A stretch of DNA of 42,364 nt from a virus, in IMG/VR virus record IMGVR_UViG_3300049893_000862, positions 1-42,364 of that record, one strand, 5' to 3'. A program made the translations under genes and the position numbers. Under the pieces are notes generated by a model. That model saw nothing but the letters and a program-made list of their open reading frames with translations. It was not told the DNA's origin and ran no database searches. Of this stretch, positions 16,074-25,567 are shown piece after piece. Positions within the stretch are counted from its first letter, which is position 1. Every line of letters starts with the position of its first letter.

Positions 16074-16997
16074 ATGTCTGTTACGGCGCAACAAATATTT
16101 AATGCCGCTATGGATTTACTGGACGAAAGAAATTCAAGCGGTAGTTTTACAACTTCAGACATTCAAGCTTACGAGTATCGTGCGCCCAATATATTGACGA
16201 TGGCGCAGGCTGAACTGATTGAACAAGGGGAAATTTTTAGCAATTATGAAGTTACAAATTCTCCTGTTTTAAATCAGCTTGGGACGATGTTTGATGTAGT
16301 TGAATTTACTGGTACGGACTTAAACTATACAGCCAATGCTAGCAAAGCATATTATTTTGAAGTGGATTCCGAGGCTACCGTTTATATTGAGGAAAGCGTA
16401 AGCGGATCGTGGAATACACTTACTACTATATCAGTACCTAATACTGTTTCGGACTTTACGGCTTATAGCGGAGTTATCACTGCATCAGTCTCCACATCAG
16501 ACATCAGAATAAGATTTAGCGGCAGTTATTTTTATAGGATTCGTAACATTGCTTTGTTTGAATATTCTTTTCAAGCAAGCAAGATTCCAGTTTATAAGCC
16601 GTGGGTCCCTAAAAGTATGCCATCCGATTTTAAAAGTATTGATAAAATTGTGCAAGAGGATTCCGAGTTTTACATCAAGCAAGGGGATTACAAATGGGAA
16701 GAAAAAAATAAATTGTATGTTTCGTATGATTTCGAAGGAAATATACGGATTGTGTACCATCCCATACCAACGGTGATTACTGCATTGTCAGATACGCTTC
16801 AAGTTGACGATGTAACCGCATTTACCGTTATGCCATACTTGTTGGCTACAAAGTTAATACTTGACGAGAATCCTGAATTAGCATCATATTTTAATCAGCG
16901 ATACACGGAAATGAAAGCACAGGCGACACGGAAGAAACCAGAAGGTGAATTACCAATGAAAGATTTTTATGGAATAACTGATATGACAGGAGCGTGA
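16074..16997 (+). CDS. Head-tail connector/adaptor (P22 gp4-like)
   Basis: 307 residues, ATG 16074 after AAGGCGGTGG. The start MSVTAQQIFNAAMDLLDER with a helical N-terminal part, then an inserted beta domain (about residues 95-170, SGSWNTLTTISV ... FYRIRNIALFEY), then PYLLATKLILDENPELASYFNQRY near residue 260 resemble connector proteins of short-tailed phages, in which helices line the channel and a beta domain faces outward. It ends 5 bases before the gp10-like hub gene start. The adaptor attaches the tail to the portal. Confidence 0.6.
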   Translation: MSVTAQQIFNAAMDLLDERNSSGSFTTSDIQAYEYRAPNILTMAQAELIEQGEIFSNYEVTNSPVLNQLGTMFDVVEFTGTDLNYTANASKAYYFEVDSEATVYIEESVSGSWNTLTTISVPNTVSDFTAYSGVITASVSTSDIRIRFSGSYFYRIRNIALFEYSFQASKIPVYKPWVPKSMPSDFKSIDKIVQEDSEFYIKQGDYKWEEKNKLYVSYDFEGNIRIVYHPIPTVITALSDTLQVDDVTAFTVMPYLLATKLILDENPELASYFNQRYTEMKAQATRKKPEGELPMKDFYGITDMTGA

Positions 16998-17002
16998 TCC
17001 GA

Positions 17003-18796
17003 ATGGCAATAGTTCCAAAGAGAGAACAGTCAACGCCTACACGCATTAATAAATTTTTGGGCTTAAACGAATCGTCGGACGGTGACACAGAATTATTGCC
17101 AGGCGAGTCCCCTTCGATGGTAAATTTCAGGGTAACTGATGGCTACAAATTGGCGAAGCGTGAAGGTTATGAATTACTTTTTGACACCGGAACTTCTTCT
17201 GCAATCCGGGGAATGTGGCATGGCGAAATAAATAACGTTGAGAAACTTTTAATATCTTGTGCCGGAACACTTTATAATTACAGCCTAACATCATCAACGA
17301 GTAGTGTTGTTGCTTCTGTGGCTAATAACACTACTTCGTTTTTTTCTTTTAGTAATAAGGTTTACATTTTAGATGGCACAGAATATAAGAGTTATGATGG
17401 CTCGACATGTATTGCCGTTGTTGGATATGTCCCTTTGATTGCAATTGATACGCCGCCCACGGGTGGAGGTACAGACTATGAGCAAATTAATGTTTTGACG
17501 GGAAAGAAACACCAGCAATTTGATTGTAACGGTACAAGTTCGGTTTATACTTTAGCTGAAGCAAATATTACTTCTGTTGATGCGGTATTGTATGCTTCTA
17601 ATACTGTTTCCACGGCTAGTTATTCAGTAAATCTTACAACGGCAGCCGTTACATTTACTACTTCTTCAATTAGCGGATGGGCCAGTGGAGAGAATAATAT
17701 TGACATTTACTGGACGAAAGGGACAGGCAGCCGACAGATTGTAACTGCAAATTTATACTCCATGTACTTTGGTGGGGATAATGACACGAGAGTTCATTTG
17801 TGGGGGAATACCAGCAATCAAAATACTATTATATATAGTGATTTAGCTGATGGGGTTCCCAGTGCTGAGTATTTCCCTGCATTGAATTATAGCCAGGTAG
17901 GTTCAAATGAGTTTGCCGTAACTGATGTTGTAAGGCAGTATGACAGGCGATTGATTTTTACCGAAAGTGATTCCTGGTACAGTTCTTATTATGCTACTAC
18001 GGACGACAACGGGAATAAATTGGTAAGCTTTCCGACTTATCCACTAAATCAGGTCAAAGGGAATAAGGCTGCCGGGCAAACAAGAATCATCCAAAATAAT
18101 CCGGTAACTGTGTTTGATGGGATTTACGAATGGGTAGCAACGAATGTCCGGGACGAAAGAAATGCAAAACTTATCAGTAAAAAAATTCAACCTTCGTTAA
18201 GTGAATTGAGTTTACCGACTGCGATAACCTACGATTGGGAAGAAAAAAGTGAGTATTGGATTTGTATAGGGTCAACGGTTTTCGTATGGCACTACATCAA
18301 TGATACCTGGAGCAAGTTTGATAATATTCCTGCAAAATGCTTTTTAGTAATTGCCGGTGAAATGTATTTCGGATCTTCTACCGGAAAAGTCTACAAGTTT
18401 GATTCGGCTTTAAGGGCCGATGTAAGCACTTCGATAACTGCAAGTTGGGAATCGGGTTTCCTTGATTTTGGGGCAGAATTCTTGAAAAAATATATAAATA
18501 TGCTGTGGGTGTCAATCAAGCCTGAAGCGCAAAGCTTCGTTGATATTACTTACGAGACGAACAGGGACGAGACAAGCGGAACCTATACGGCAGAGTATCA
18601 CCTAGCAACATTTGATAACATGAATTTTACGAACTTTTCATTTAACACGAATTACAAGCCACAGATATTTAGATTCAAGATAAAGGCTAAAAAGTTTGCT
18701 TATTTTAAGATCGTACTGGAAAATGATAGTGCCGTGGACACGGTAACAATTCTGGATTTAACTTTCAAGAATAGATTTGGTGGAGAAATTAAATAG
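17003..18796 (+). CDS. Tail hub/DNA-stabilisation protein (P22 gp10-like)
   Basis: 597 residues from ATG 17003 (AGGAG ends 10 bases upstream; a GTG at 16994 is too close to the ribosome site). The N-terminal INKFLGLNESSDGDTELLPGESPSMVNFRVT is typical of gp10-like packaged-DNA stabilisation and hub proteins, whose middle part is a beta-propeller-like repeat (WHYINDTWSKFDNIP, MYFGSSTGKVYKFD). It follows the connector, the same order as gp4-gp10. It closes the tail channel and anchors the fibres. Confidence 0.72.
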   Translation: MAIVPKREQSTPTRINKFLGLNESSDGDTELLPGESPSMVNFRVTDGYKLAKREGYELLFDTGTSSAIRGMWHGEINNVEKLLISCAGTLYNYSLTSSTSSVVASVANNTTSFFSFSNKVYILDGTEYKSYDGSTCIAVVGYVPLIAIDTPPTGGGTDYEQINVLTGKKHQQFDCNGTSSVYTLAEANITSVDAVLYASNTVSTASYSVNLTTAAVTFTTSSISGWASGENNIDIYWTKGTGSRQIVTANLYSMYFGGDNDTRVHLWGNTSNQNTIIYSDLADGVPSAEYFPALNYSQVGSNEFAVTDVVRQYDRRLIFTESDSWYSSYYATTDDNGNKLVSFPTYPLNQVKGNKAAGQTRIIQNNPVTVFDGIYEWVATNVRDERNAKLISKKIQPSLSELSLPTAITYDWEEKSEYWICIGSTVFVWHYINDTWSKFDNIPAKCFLVIAGEMYFGSSTGKVYKFDSALRADVSTSITASWESGFLDFGAEFLKKYINMLWVSIKPEAQSFVDITYETNRDETSGTYTAEYHLATFDNMNFTNFSFNTNYKPQIFRFKIKAKKFAYFKIVLENDSAVDTVTILDLTFKNRFGGEIK

Positions 18797-18811
18797 AAAG
18801 GAAGTGAGTGG

Positions 18812-19855
18812 ATGAGTACATTTGCAACGTGTACGGCTTCAGTCAATGTTATTGCGCTTTTATCGGATCTGCCGAATGATACAGACGGTTTGACGTCAGC
18901 ACAATTAAAAGCCAGATTTGACCAGGCTGGCAGCGATATTAAAACTTTTATAAATAGTTCTTTGATTTCTCAGTTGGAAAATTCATCATCAACGGCATCA
19001 AGCGGTGCTTCAAGAGTAGGATTTAAAAGTGCTTATGCTTCTGATCTTCAAAATGCAGTCGATTATATTTACAATGCCGGAAGTGGGACTATCCCGCCGG
19101 ACGCTTCAATAACAAACGCAAAACTTGTAGCCGATATAAAAGTCGGTAGTTTGGCATCTGTTACGTCCAGCATTGCAGATACTTCAAGCGTGGTAGCCGT
19201 AATAAATGAATCAATCGGTGATACTAAGACTTCAATCTCAAGCGTTACGGGGTCTTTGGCAACGTTAACTGCTTCGGTTGCTACACATACGGCATCTACT
19301 GGACACCTTGACGTTGTATTGACCACTCAAGGGGACATTGCATATAGGGACGGAACGGGACCTCAAAGATTGCCAAAGGGTACGGCTTACAATGCACTGA
19401 TAATGAATTCAGGTGAAACAGCTCCGTCGTGGGCAAGTTCTTTACAAAGTTTGATTGCGGCGGCTGGCGATATAATTTATGGAAGTGCAGCGAATACACC
19501 GGCTAAATTGGCGAAGGGTTCTGATGGACAGTTTTTAGGTTTGTCGAGTGGAGTGCCCCAATGGCAGACACCAGTGCAAAGTGCTTACGGAACATATTCA
19601 GGAGATGATACTAACCCACGAAATATTGCGCTAGGAATATGGGCTAGGTTTTTAATTTTACATGAAAGCGGTACTAATCAAGTGTTTATAACGTTTCTAC
19701 CACTTACATACGGAATTTGCCTGGATGGTTCAGGATATGGTTACGGTGCGACTGAAAGCTATCCCTATATATCGGGAACTAATCTGGTTGTTTCAACAGG
19801 ACATAGCAATATTAATCAATCAGGAAAAACATATTCATATTATGCAATAGGTTAG
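18812..19855 (+). CDS. Second tail fibre/needle-like protein
   Basis: 347 residues, ATG 18812 after AAAGGAAGTGAG. N-terminal helical section with SAQLKARFDQAGSDIKTFIN, then a long alanine/serine/threonine-rich stalk (about residues 110-175 with SSVTGSLATLTASVATHT repeats), then a globular C-terminal part with aromatic/glycine-rich loops (GYGYGATESYPYISG). This is the layout of trimeric fibres with a C-terminal head. The gene following it (19867) may be its assembly factor. Confidence 0.65.
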   Translation: MSTFATCTASVNVIALLSDLPNDTDGLTSAQLKARFDQAGSDIKTFINSSLISQLENSSSTASSGASRVGFKSAYASDLQNAVDYIYNAGSGTIPPDASITNAKLVADIKVGSLASVTSSIADTSSVVAVINESIGDTKTSISSVTGSLATLTASVATHTASTGHLDVVLTTQGDIAYRDGTGPQRLPKGTAYNALIMNSGETAPSWASSLQSLIAAAGDIIYGSAANTPAKLAKGSDGQFLGLSSGVPQWQTPVQSAYGTYSGDDTNPRNIALGIWARFLILHESGTNQVFITFLPLTYGICLDGSGYGYGATESYPYISGTNLVVSTGHSNINQSGKTYSYYAIG

Positions 19856-19866
19856 GAGGGTACTGA

Positions 19867-20292
19867 ATGTTATTAATAATAGATAAAAATACAAAAAAAG
19901 TAATAAGCAACAACGGAACTAATTCAAGATTTCCTGATGGCAATATCCCAAATGTTGAACTAAAGGACAGCGAAGAAGCCTTACGCATACATGACAATTC
20001 AGAAATAGCACAAAAAATTATGACAGCTAATAAATTCGATTTGGTATTCGATGGTGAAACTTTGGTTGACATTAACGTTTTAAAAACTAACGAACGGGCC
20101 GTTGCCGAACATGCTCAATCAAATGAAGCAAAAAAAGAAAAGATTAATGCTGAATTAAAAGAACTTGATATTGAGATCCCTAGAATCGTCGAGGATATTA
20201 TTGAACAGGGAAAATTTAACATCCATGCCAGTAAAATGGAAAACGTAAATCGTAAAAAAGAACTAAGACGACAGCTACAATTATTATTATAG
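19867..20292 (+). CDS. Hypothetical protein, possible fibre assembly factor
   Basis: 141 residues, ATG 19867 with GGAGGGTACTGA upstream. The N-terminus MLLIIDKNTKKVISNNGTNSRFPDGNIP looks like a small beta-domain with a two-residue turn; the C-terminal half is a highly charged helix (KKEKINAELKELDIEIPRIVEDI ... KKELRRQLQ). Small proteins immediately after fibres are often chaperones or caps, but I do not recognise the family. Confidence 0.5.
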   Translation: MLLIIDKNTKKVISNNGTNSRFPDGNIPNVELKDSEEALRIHDNSEIAQKIMTANKFDLVFDGETLVDINVLKTNERAVAEHAQSNEAKKEKINAELKELDIEIPRIVEDIIEQGKFNIHASKMENVNRKKELRRQLQLLL

Positions 20293-20307
20293 TTAGGAGG
20301 GGAAGAT

Positions 20308-21894
20308 ATGGCGAGTCCGTATGAAGATCCGAACAGTGCTGAATATAAAGCCTATTGGCAAGCTGAAGCGCTAAGACCTATACCGCCGATTAAAAAAAAG
20401 GCTGCCGTTGTATCGGACACCATAAAAGAAAACACTAATGAAGTTCTTAATGTCAATCCGAATAAAGGCACGAAAAAAGAAATTTCGGCAGAAGTTCCGA
20501 AACTTGTTAATTATGATCCGAATTCTTTGTCAAAACCGGGGGCATATGACGAAGCCAATAACATTAATAATCTCATGGAAATGCGGAAACAACAGGCTAA
20601 AGCAGCATTACAACAAAAATATGATACGGTTATGTCCGGGTTGGGTGCAGAAGAACAGAAGGTTCCTGGCGTGTATTCGGCACAAAGAAGTAATACTACG
20701 GCACAGAGTATGCTAGGCGCAAGAAATTTTGCAGAGTTTATGGCGAATCGCGGACTCACTAATTCAGGAGCCAACGCACAGGCCGAACTTGCTAGAAATA
20801 TGTCATTGCAACGGAACATAGGCGCATTAAGAGCAGGAGAAGCAGAGGCACTTGCTGATATTGCCAGAAGGAAACAAGAGGCACAGGCAAATTATGCTTC
20901 GGGGATAGCTGCGTCTGATGCTGAGATCGGGGCAGATACGGCAAAGGCTTTACTCGATTCAAGGCGGCAGCAGTATCAAAATGAATTGAATCAATATTAT
21001 CAGGACAGAAATTTTGGCTTACAGATGGCGAATCAGCAGAATGATGTTGCTAAATATTTAAATGAACTAAAATATGGTCGGGATATTACTCAAGATGAAA
21101 CTGCTTACAGTAGGAGCAGAAATGCTTTAGCTGATACCAGATATGATGAAGAAAAAGGATATAACCGTGGACAGCAAGCCTTTGATAATCAGTTGAAGGT
21201 GAATGCCGATTACAGACAGGGAAATGCCGATTACAGGCAGGGGCAAGCTTTAGAATCTTCTTTGGAAACGGAAAAATTACAAAGGATCGGTTTAGCTTTA
21301 GACCAGAAAATAAAGCAATATGGATTGGACAAAACTATGCCGCTTGAAACACAAAGGGCAGAACAATTGTTGTCAATAGGTAGGGCAGATTTGGCGGCTA
21401 AAGAATACGAGAATAGTATTGCGCCTGAGAAATTTAAGCTTGAAATGGAAAAAATCAGAAATGATATTGCGGCTACAAATAAACAGATTGATATTTCACA
21501 GCAAAACGCCAATACTTCTTCCGGGAATTTTAAATTGAATCAGGATGAGTTTCAAGCAAAGAAGGATGCTGGGTATTTTGAAAAAAGTCAAGTTGATGAA
21601 GAATTGAAAAGAGCTACTCTTGCAGACAAAAAGCTAAATGACACGATTACAAAGTTAAATAAATTATATGTGTCAGAAGATGACATGGGCGTTATGAACG
21701 TAACTGGCGATAAAAATGCGCTGGCACTGGCGATTGTAAATTCAGATCTTGACGAAAAAGGACAGAATTTTGCTTTTGCATATTATGGATTGCCTTTGCC
21801 AAAACAACCAGAACAACCAGGGGGTTTAAATTGGGGCAAAAAAACAGAAACGTTCATAGGCGGGAAAAGTTTCAAACCATTTGGCAGTAAATAG
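20308..21894 (+). CDS. Internal virion (ejection) protein 1
   Basis: 528 residues, ATG 20308 after TTAGGAGGGGAAG. Sequence is dominated by long Gln/Ala/Asp-rich helices (ARRKQEAQANYASG, QYQNELNQYYQDRNFGLQMANQQ) with a tandem NADYRQG NADYRQG repeat at 21202-21243. Almost no strand content and position before the giant internal protein suggest an ejection protein, analogous to P22 gp7/gp20 or T7 internal core. No catalytic motif seen. It probably enters the cell with DNA or plugs the channel. Confidence 0.55.
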   Translation: MASPYEDPNSAEYKAYWQAEALRPIPPIKKKAAVVSDTIKENTNEVLNVNPNKGTKKEISAEVPKLVNYDPNSLSKPGAYDEANNINNLMEMRKQQAKAALQQKYDTVMSGLGAEEQKVPGVYSAQRSNTTAQSMLGARNFAEFMANRGLTNSGANAQAELARNMSLQRNIGALRAGEAEALADIARRKQEAQANYASGIAASDAEIGADTAKALLDSRRQQYQNELNQYYQDRNFGLQMANQQNDVAKYLNELKYGRDITQDETAYSRSRNALADTRYDEEKGYNRGQQAFDNQLKVNADYRQGNADYRQGQALESSLETEKLQRIGLALDQKIKQYGLDKTMPLETQRAEQLLSIGRADLAAKEYENSIAPEKFKLEMEKIRNDIAATNKQIDISQQNANTSSGNFKLNQDEFQAKKDAGYFEKSQVDEELKRATLADKKLNDTITKLNKLYVSEDDMGVMNVTGDKNALALAIVNSDLDEKGQNFAFAYYGLPLPKQPEQPGGLNWGKKTETFIGGKSFKPFGSK

Positions 21895-21905
21895 GGGGTG
21901 GATAA

Positions 21906-24900
21906 ATGGGATGGAAGGAAGAAAGGTTAAAACAGATCCAAAGCATAGATTATAATAGCATTGGAACAACACCTACCCAAAGCAAAGATGCGGCGAGTTC
22001 TTCTGGCGTTATAAATACTCTGGATTCAATTACTTCTGGACTAAAAGCATTTAACGAAAATCCTATATCTAAAGGTGTTAATGCTTTGGGATTGGGATTA
22101 CAAAAAGGAACTGGAGTAAGTTTCCTAAACAAACTTTTAAATCCGGAAGTCGAAGCGCAATATGATGAACGCCGAAAAGAATATCCTATTATTTCTAAAG
22201 CTGGTGAGATTGGTGGCTATGCGTTGCCGTTTTCTGCTGCCGGTAAAGTTGTAAGTAAGTTACCGGGACTTGCAACTAAGGCCACAACACTAACTGGTAA
22301 AATAGGACAAGGTGCGGCTAAAGGTGCTTTAGAGGGAATTATTGTTGGCGGTGCTATGGGTGGGATTGATGCCGGAATAGATTATGCACAAGGTAAAGGA
22401 ACTGCTGGAGAAATAGGGCAAAAGGCATTAACCGATGCCGCCGTTATGGGTACGGGTGGTGCTTTTTTGGGTGGGTTAGTTCCTGCCGTTGGAGCTGGTA
22501 TTAATAAGTTGGGTACAAAATTTGCTACAAATCAGGCATTAAACCGCATTAATCAAACATACCAGAATTTATCCCAACAAGGAATTTCGGGATTCAATCC
22601 AAACGTCACACCACCACCTACCGTTGGGAACTTACCAAATACTCAGCAATTTATCGTATCGGGTCAGCAAACGGTAAATAAGACACTGAAAGAAAAGGCC
22701 CTTTCGAAATGGGATAATTTTTACCGGAATTGGGTAGATAATGCAAGTGATTTGAATAAATTCAGCAAAGCCGCTGGCCCAAAAGATACTACATATCAAA
22801 CGGCTATGAACGCCAAAAAGGTAAGCGGTACGGTAGAATATATTATTAATAAAAACCTTGTTGACAAAAACGGAAATAATTTGGGCGAAGGATTAAAAAC
22901 AATAGCGCAAGACATACCCAAAGATAAAGAATTAGCATTTTGGGATTATATGCTTCACAAACACAATGTCGCAAGGGTAAGAGAAGGAAAGCCAATTGAC
23001 TTTACAGATGCTAATGGTAATTTAATTTCGTTTACTTCTCAAGATTCACAGAACATGGCCAATCAATATGCACAGGCAAACCCTGAATTTGTTCAATTAT
23101 CAAAACGTGTGAATGATTTTTTGACTAAATTTAGTGATGCCTGGAGAAAAGATACCGGGCTTACAACTGATACTTTGCTTGCCGAATTGAGGAAAAAGTA
23201 TCCCGACTATATCCCGACACAAAGGCAGTTTAGCGAATTAGAAAAAGGAAGTGTAAACGGAGCCAGAAAGGGATTTGTAGACCAACCAAGCACAATAGAT
23301 ACCGCAACCGGATCTGACAGAAATGTAATAAACCCACTCGAAAATATAATGAACCTTGTAAATCGTACCGTAAGAACCGCAAGAAGAAATGAAATCGGGC
23401 AAAAAATAATTGAAGCAATCCAGAAAGATCCCAACAAGTTAAAAGGGTATGCAGAAATTGTACCTGATAACTTTGCTACGCCTCAAGAATGGCGACATTT
23501 TCAAAAGGGGGATATGAGCCTTGACAATATGGTTACGGTTAGAGTTGGGGGCAAAGAAGTAAATCTGATGATTAATAATAAGGAATTTCTTGACACAATC
23601 AATGGAGCTGCGAATTCTAATATGGATAGCAAATCTTTATTGAATTTTTCAAACAAGCTATTTAAAGGGCTTATAACCCAATACAATCCTATATTTGCAG
23701 TTCGTAACGTTGCAAGAGACATTCCGTCATCATACATTTATGGTTCAACAAAAAATCCTTTTAAATTTGGGGCTGATTTATACCGGGCCAGTAAAGAGAT
23801 GCTAAAAAAGAATTCGACATTATATGAACAATATCAAGCGTTGGGCGGTAAAAGTTCTAATTTCTTTTCTCCTGCTGAATCAACACTTTACAAAGAAGCT
23901 ATGCTGAAACCTAACGGTATAAAAGAATTGCCCAAGACTGTTTTAAAGAAGATTGAGGGCTTTAATAATTTTACTGAGACATTGCCAAGGTTTGCAGAAT
24001 ATCAAAGGGTTATTCGGGCAGGAGGAACACCACAGGAGGCATTATATAAAGCCGGTGAAGTCACTGTAAATTTTGCTAGAGGTGGAACAAAGGCAAAGAA
24101 TATTGATGCTAAACTCGTACCGTATTTGAATGCAAGCATACAGGGCCTTGACCGATTTGCAAGAGGTGTTATAAATAATCTGGGCGGGATGGCAATTAAA
24201 GGATTAACGGCAATAACAGCACCTACAATTATTCAAGAAGTATGGAACCAAACAATTGACCCGGAAGGATATAAGGCACTTGATAATCGTACCAAAGATA
24301 ACTATTTTGTATTCGCCACCGGAAGTAAAGATGCGCCTTTTATTAAGGTTCCTAAGTCGAGAGAGTTGGCGGTGTTGTTTAGTTCATTATTCCAAAGGCT
24401 TTACAGGGCAAGCAAGGGAGAAGAAAACTCTTTTAAGGGATTCTCAAATACAGTAGCAACAAATTTTTCACCTACGAACCCGATTGAAAATAATATGTTT
24501 AGTCCTATTTACAACCTTAAATCAAACAAAGACTTTGCAGACAGGCCAATTGTTCCAGAATATATGAAGCAATTATCACCAGGATTACAGTATGACGAAA
24601 AGACAAGCGCACTGGCTAAAGAAATTGGAGAAAAAGCAAACCTATCGCCGAAGCAAATTGACTACATAATCAAGTCTTATACCGGAGTAATTGGACAATT
24701 AGGTATTCCGGCAATGGCTGAAAAAGGAAATGCTGTAAAAGCTATAAAAACGCAATTTGTATCAGACCCGGCATATAGCAACCAAAGTATTACCGATTTT
24801 TACGACAATCTTAACAAGCTACGAACAGCAGCAGCAGACCGGAACGCAAAAGAAAAGTTACCGTCTAAGTTTGTTACTCCTGAAGAAAAAGCACGCAATA

Positions 24901-25058
24901 CATTTGAGAAACGATCAGAAACCATGTCAAAAATTCGTAAGTCAGTTAAAAACGGCACAGAAGAAGAAAAAAAGGATGCACAAATACGTATCAATAAAAT
25001 TGCGGCTAATGTGAATGATGTTTATAAAAATTTGAAGCTGCCTAGTCTCAAAAAATAA
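21906..25058 (+). CDS. Large internal virion/ejection protein with LPD38-like domain
   Basis: 1050 residues, ATG 21906 after AGGGGGTGG. Residues about 70-200 are glycine/alanine-rich with several weakly hydrophobic spans (GGYALPFSAAGKVVSKLPG, IIVGGAMGGIDAG, GTGGAFLGGLVPAVGAG), suggesting membrane insertion during injection. The middle-to-C-terminal part around residues 575-660 has the signature ITQYNPIFAVRNVARDIPSS, like the LPD38 domain found in large polyvalent phage/plasmid proteins. The tail is a charged coiled coil (EEKARNTFEKRSETMSKIRK). It probably travels with DNA into the host. LPD38 membership is from the motif only. Confidence 0.65.
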   Translation: MGWKEERLKQIQSIDYNSIGTTPTQSKDAASSSGVINTLDSITSGLKAFNENPISKGVNALGLGLQKGTGVSFLNKLLNPEVEAQYDERRKEYPIISKAGEIGGYALPFSAAGKVVSKLPGLATKATTLTGKIGQGAAKGALEGIIVGGAMGGIDAGIDYAQGKGTAGEIGQKALTDAAVMGTGGAFLGGLVPAVGAGINKLGTKFATNQALNRINQTYQNLSQQGISGFNPNVTPPPTVGNLPNTQQFIVSGQQTVNKTLKEKALSKWDNFYRNWVDNASDLNKFSKAAGPKDTTYQTAMNAKKVSGTVEYIINKNLVDKNGNNLGEGLKTIAQDIPKDKELAFWDYMLHKHNVARVREGKPIDFTDANGNLISFTSQDSQNMANQYAQANPEFVQLSKRVNDFLTKFSDAWRKDTGLTTDTLLAELRKKYPDYIPTQRQFSELEKGSVNGARKGFVDQPSTIDTATGSDRNVINPLENIMNLVNRTVRTARRNEIGQKIIEAIQKDPNKLKGYAEIVPDNFATPQEWRHFQKGDMSLDNMVTVRVGGKEVNLMINNKEFLDTINGAANSNMDSKSLLNFSNKLFKGLITQYNPIFAVRNVARDIPSSYIYGSTKNPFKFGADLYRASKEMLKKNSTLYEQYQALGGKSSNFFSPAESTLYKEAMLKPNGIKELPKTVLKKIEGFNNFTETLPRFAEYQRVIRAGGTPQEALYKAGEVTVNFARGGTKAKNIDAKLVPYLNASIQGLDRFARGVINNLGGMAIKGLTAITAPTIIQEVWNQTIDPEGYKALDNRTKDNYFVFATGSKDAPFIKVPKSRELAVLFSSLFQRLYRASKGEENSFKGFSNTVATNFSPTNPIENNMFSPIYNLKSNKDFADRPIVPEYMKQLSPGLQYDEKTSALAKEIGEKANLSPKQIDYIIKSYTGVIGQLGIPAMAEKGNAVKAIKTQFVSDPAYSNQSITDFYDNLNKLRTAAADRNAKEKLPSKFVTPEEKARNTFEKRSETMSKIRKSVKNGTEEEKKDAQIRINKIAANVNDVYKNLKLPSLKK

Positions 25059-25076
25059 TCCACGGAGGTAACTGGG

Positions 25077-25316
25077 ATGGACATTGCTACTTTCGCACAA
25101 TACGGAGCATTAGGCGTATGTTTATTCGTGGCTTATAAGGCCATAGCAAAGTTGTATGACGACATGCGATCAGACAGTCAACAGCGTGAAACTAAGCTTA
25201 TGGAACATTTGGACAAGCAAGCCGCAACAATGCAGGACATTTCAAATACCCTACAAAGCATGGATAATAGGATTTGCAAGCTGGAAAGCAAAAATTCAAA
25301 TGTACCTACAATATAG
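25077..25316 (+). CDS. BhlA/UviB-like small holin
   Basis: 79 residues, ATG 25077 after ACGGAGGT. One N-terminal transmembrane span (YGALGVCLFVAYKAI) followed by a basic/amphipathic helix (RETKLMEHLDKQAATMQDI) and a short charged tail with a coiled-coil character is the BhlA/UviB layout: small holins of Firmicute phages and bacteriocin clusters. It is the last late gene before a terminator. Pore function is inferred. Confidence 0.65.
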   Translation: MDIATFAQYGALGVCLFVAYKAIAKLYDDMRSDSQQRETKLMEHLDKQAATMQDISNTLQSMDNRICKLESKNSNVPTI

Positions 25317-25342
25317 AACAGTAACGTCTCATACTCCTCAAT

Positions 25343-25369
25343 GCTCCCTTCTGGGGGCTTATTTTTTTT
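25343..25369 (+). terminator. Intrinsic terminator closing the late operon
   Basis: GCTCCC (25343-25348) pairs with GGGGGC (25353-25358) around TTCT, followed by TTA and eight T. The last T residues are shared with the -35 box of the next promoter. Confidence 0.88.
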
Positions 25370-25396
25370 GACTTTATATTGTAATTTTGGTATGAT
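25368..25396 (+). promoter_or_regulatory. Sigma-70-type promoter for the replication gene
   Basis: TTGACT (25368-25373), 17-bp spacer, TATGAT (25391-25396). It overlaps the terminator T-run and would start transcription near 25404, giving a long structured leader before the gene at 25568. Confidence 0.8.
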
Positions 25397-25402
25397 GAAT
25401 TT

Positions 25403-25567
25403 GTTCGCTGGAACGCTAAAAACATCAGTCTCCGTGGAAAGTTACTGATGTTCTTATAAAAGATTCATGACGACTTTTAAGTTGTATTTATATTTTATCA
25501 CGAATACAATCAAATCGTCAATATAGTATATGCGTTCTTCTGAATAAACATTCAAAGGAGGATTTTT
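25403..25567 (+). promoter_or_regulatory. Structured 5' leader of the replication gene
   Basis: The transcript from the promoter would begin here. GTTC-GCTG-GAAC (25403-25414) makes a tight hairpin, and AACATCAGT (25421-25429) pairs perfectly with ACTGATGTT (25444-25452) around a 14-base loop. The rest is AT-rich and unstructured, ending in AAAGGAGGA ahead of ATG 25568. A structured leader of about 165 bases on an initiator gene fits antisense- or attenuation-type copy control, though no antisense promoter was identified. Confidence 0.45.

Noticed and set aside
18812-19855. Diversity-generating retroelement target
   Set aside because: Tyr/Gly-rich fibre tip looked like a variable region, but no reverse transcriptase or template repeat is present.
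24757-25014. Nested frame at the end of the ejection gene
   Set aside because: Lysine/glutamine shadow of the charged coiled coil.
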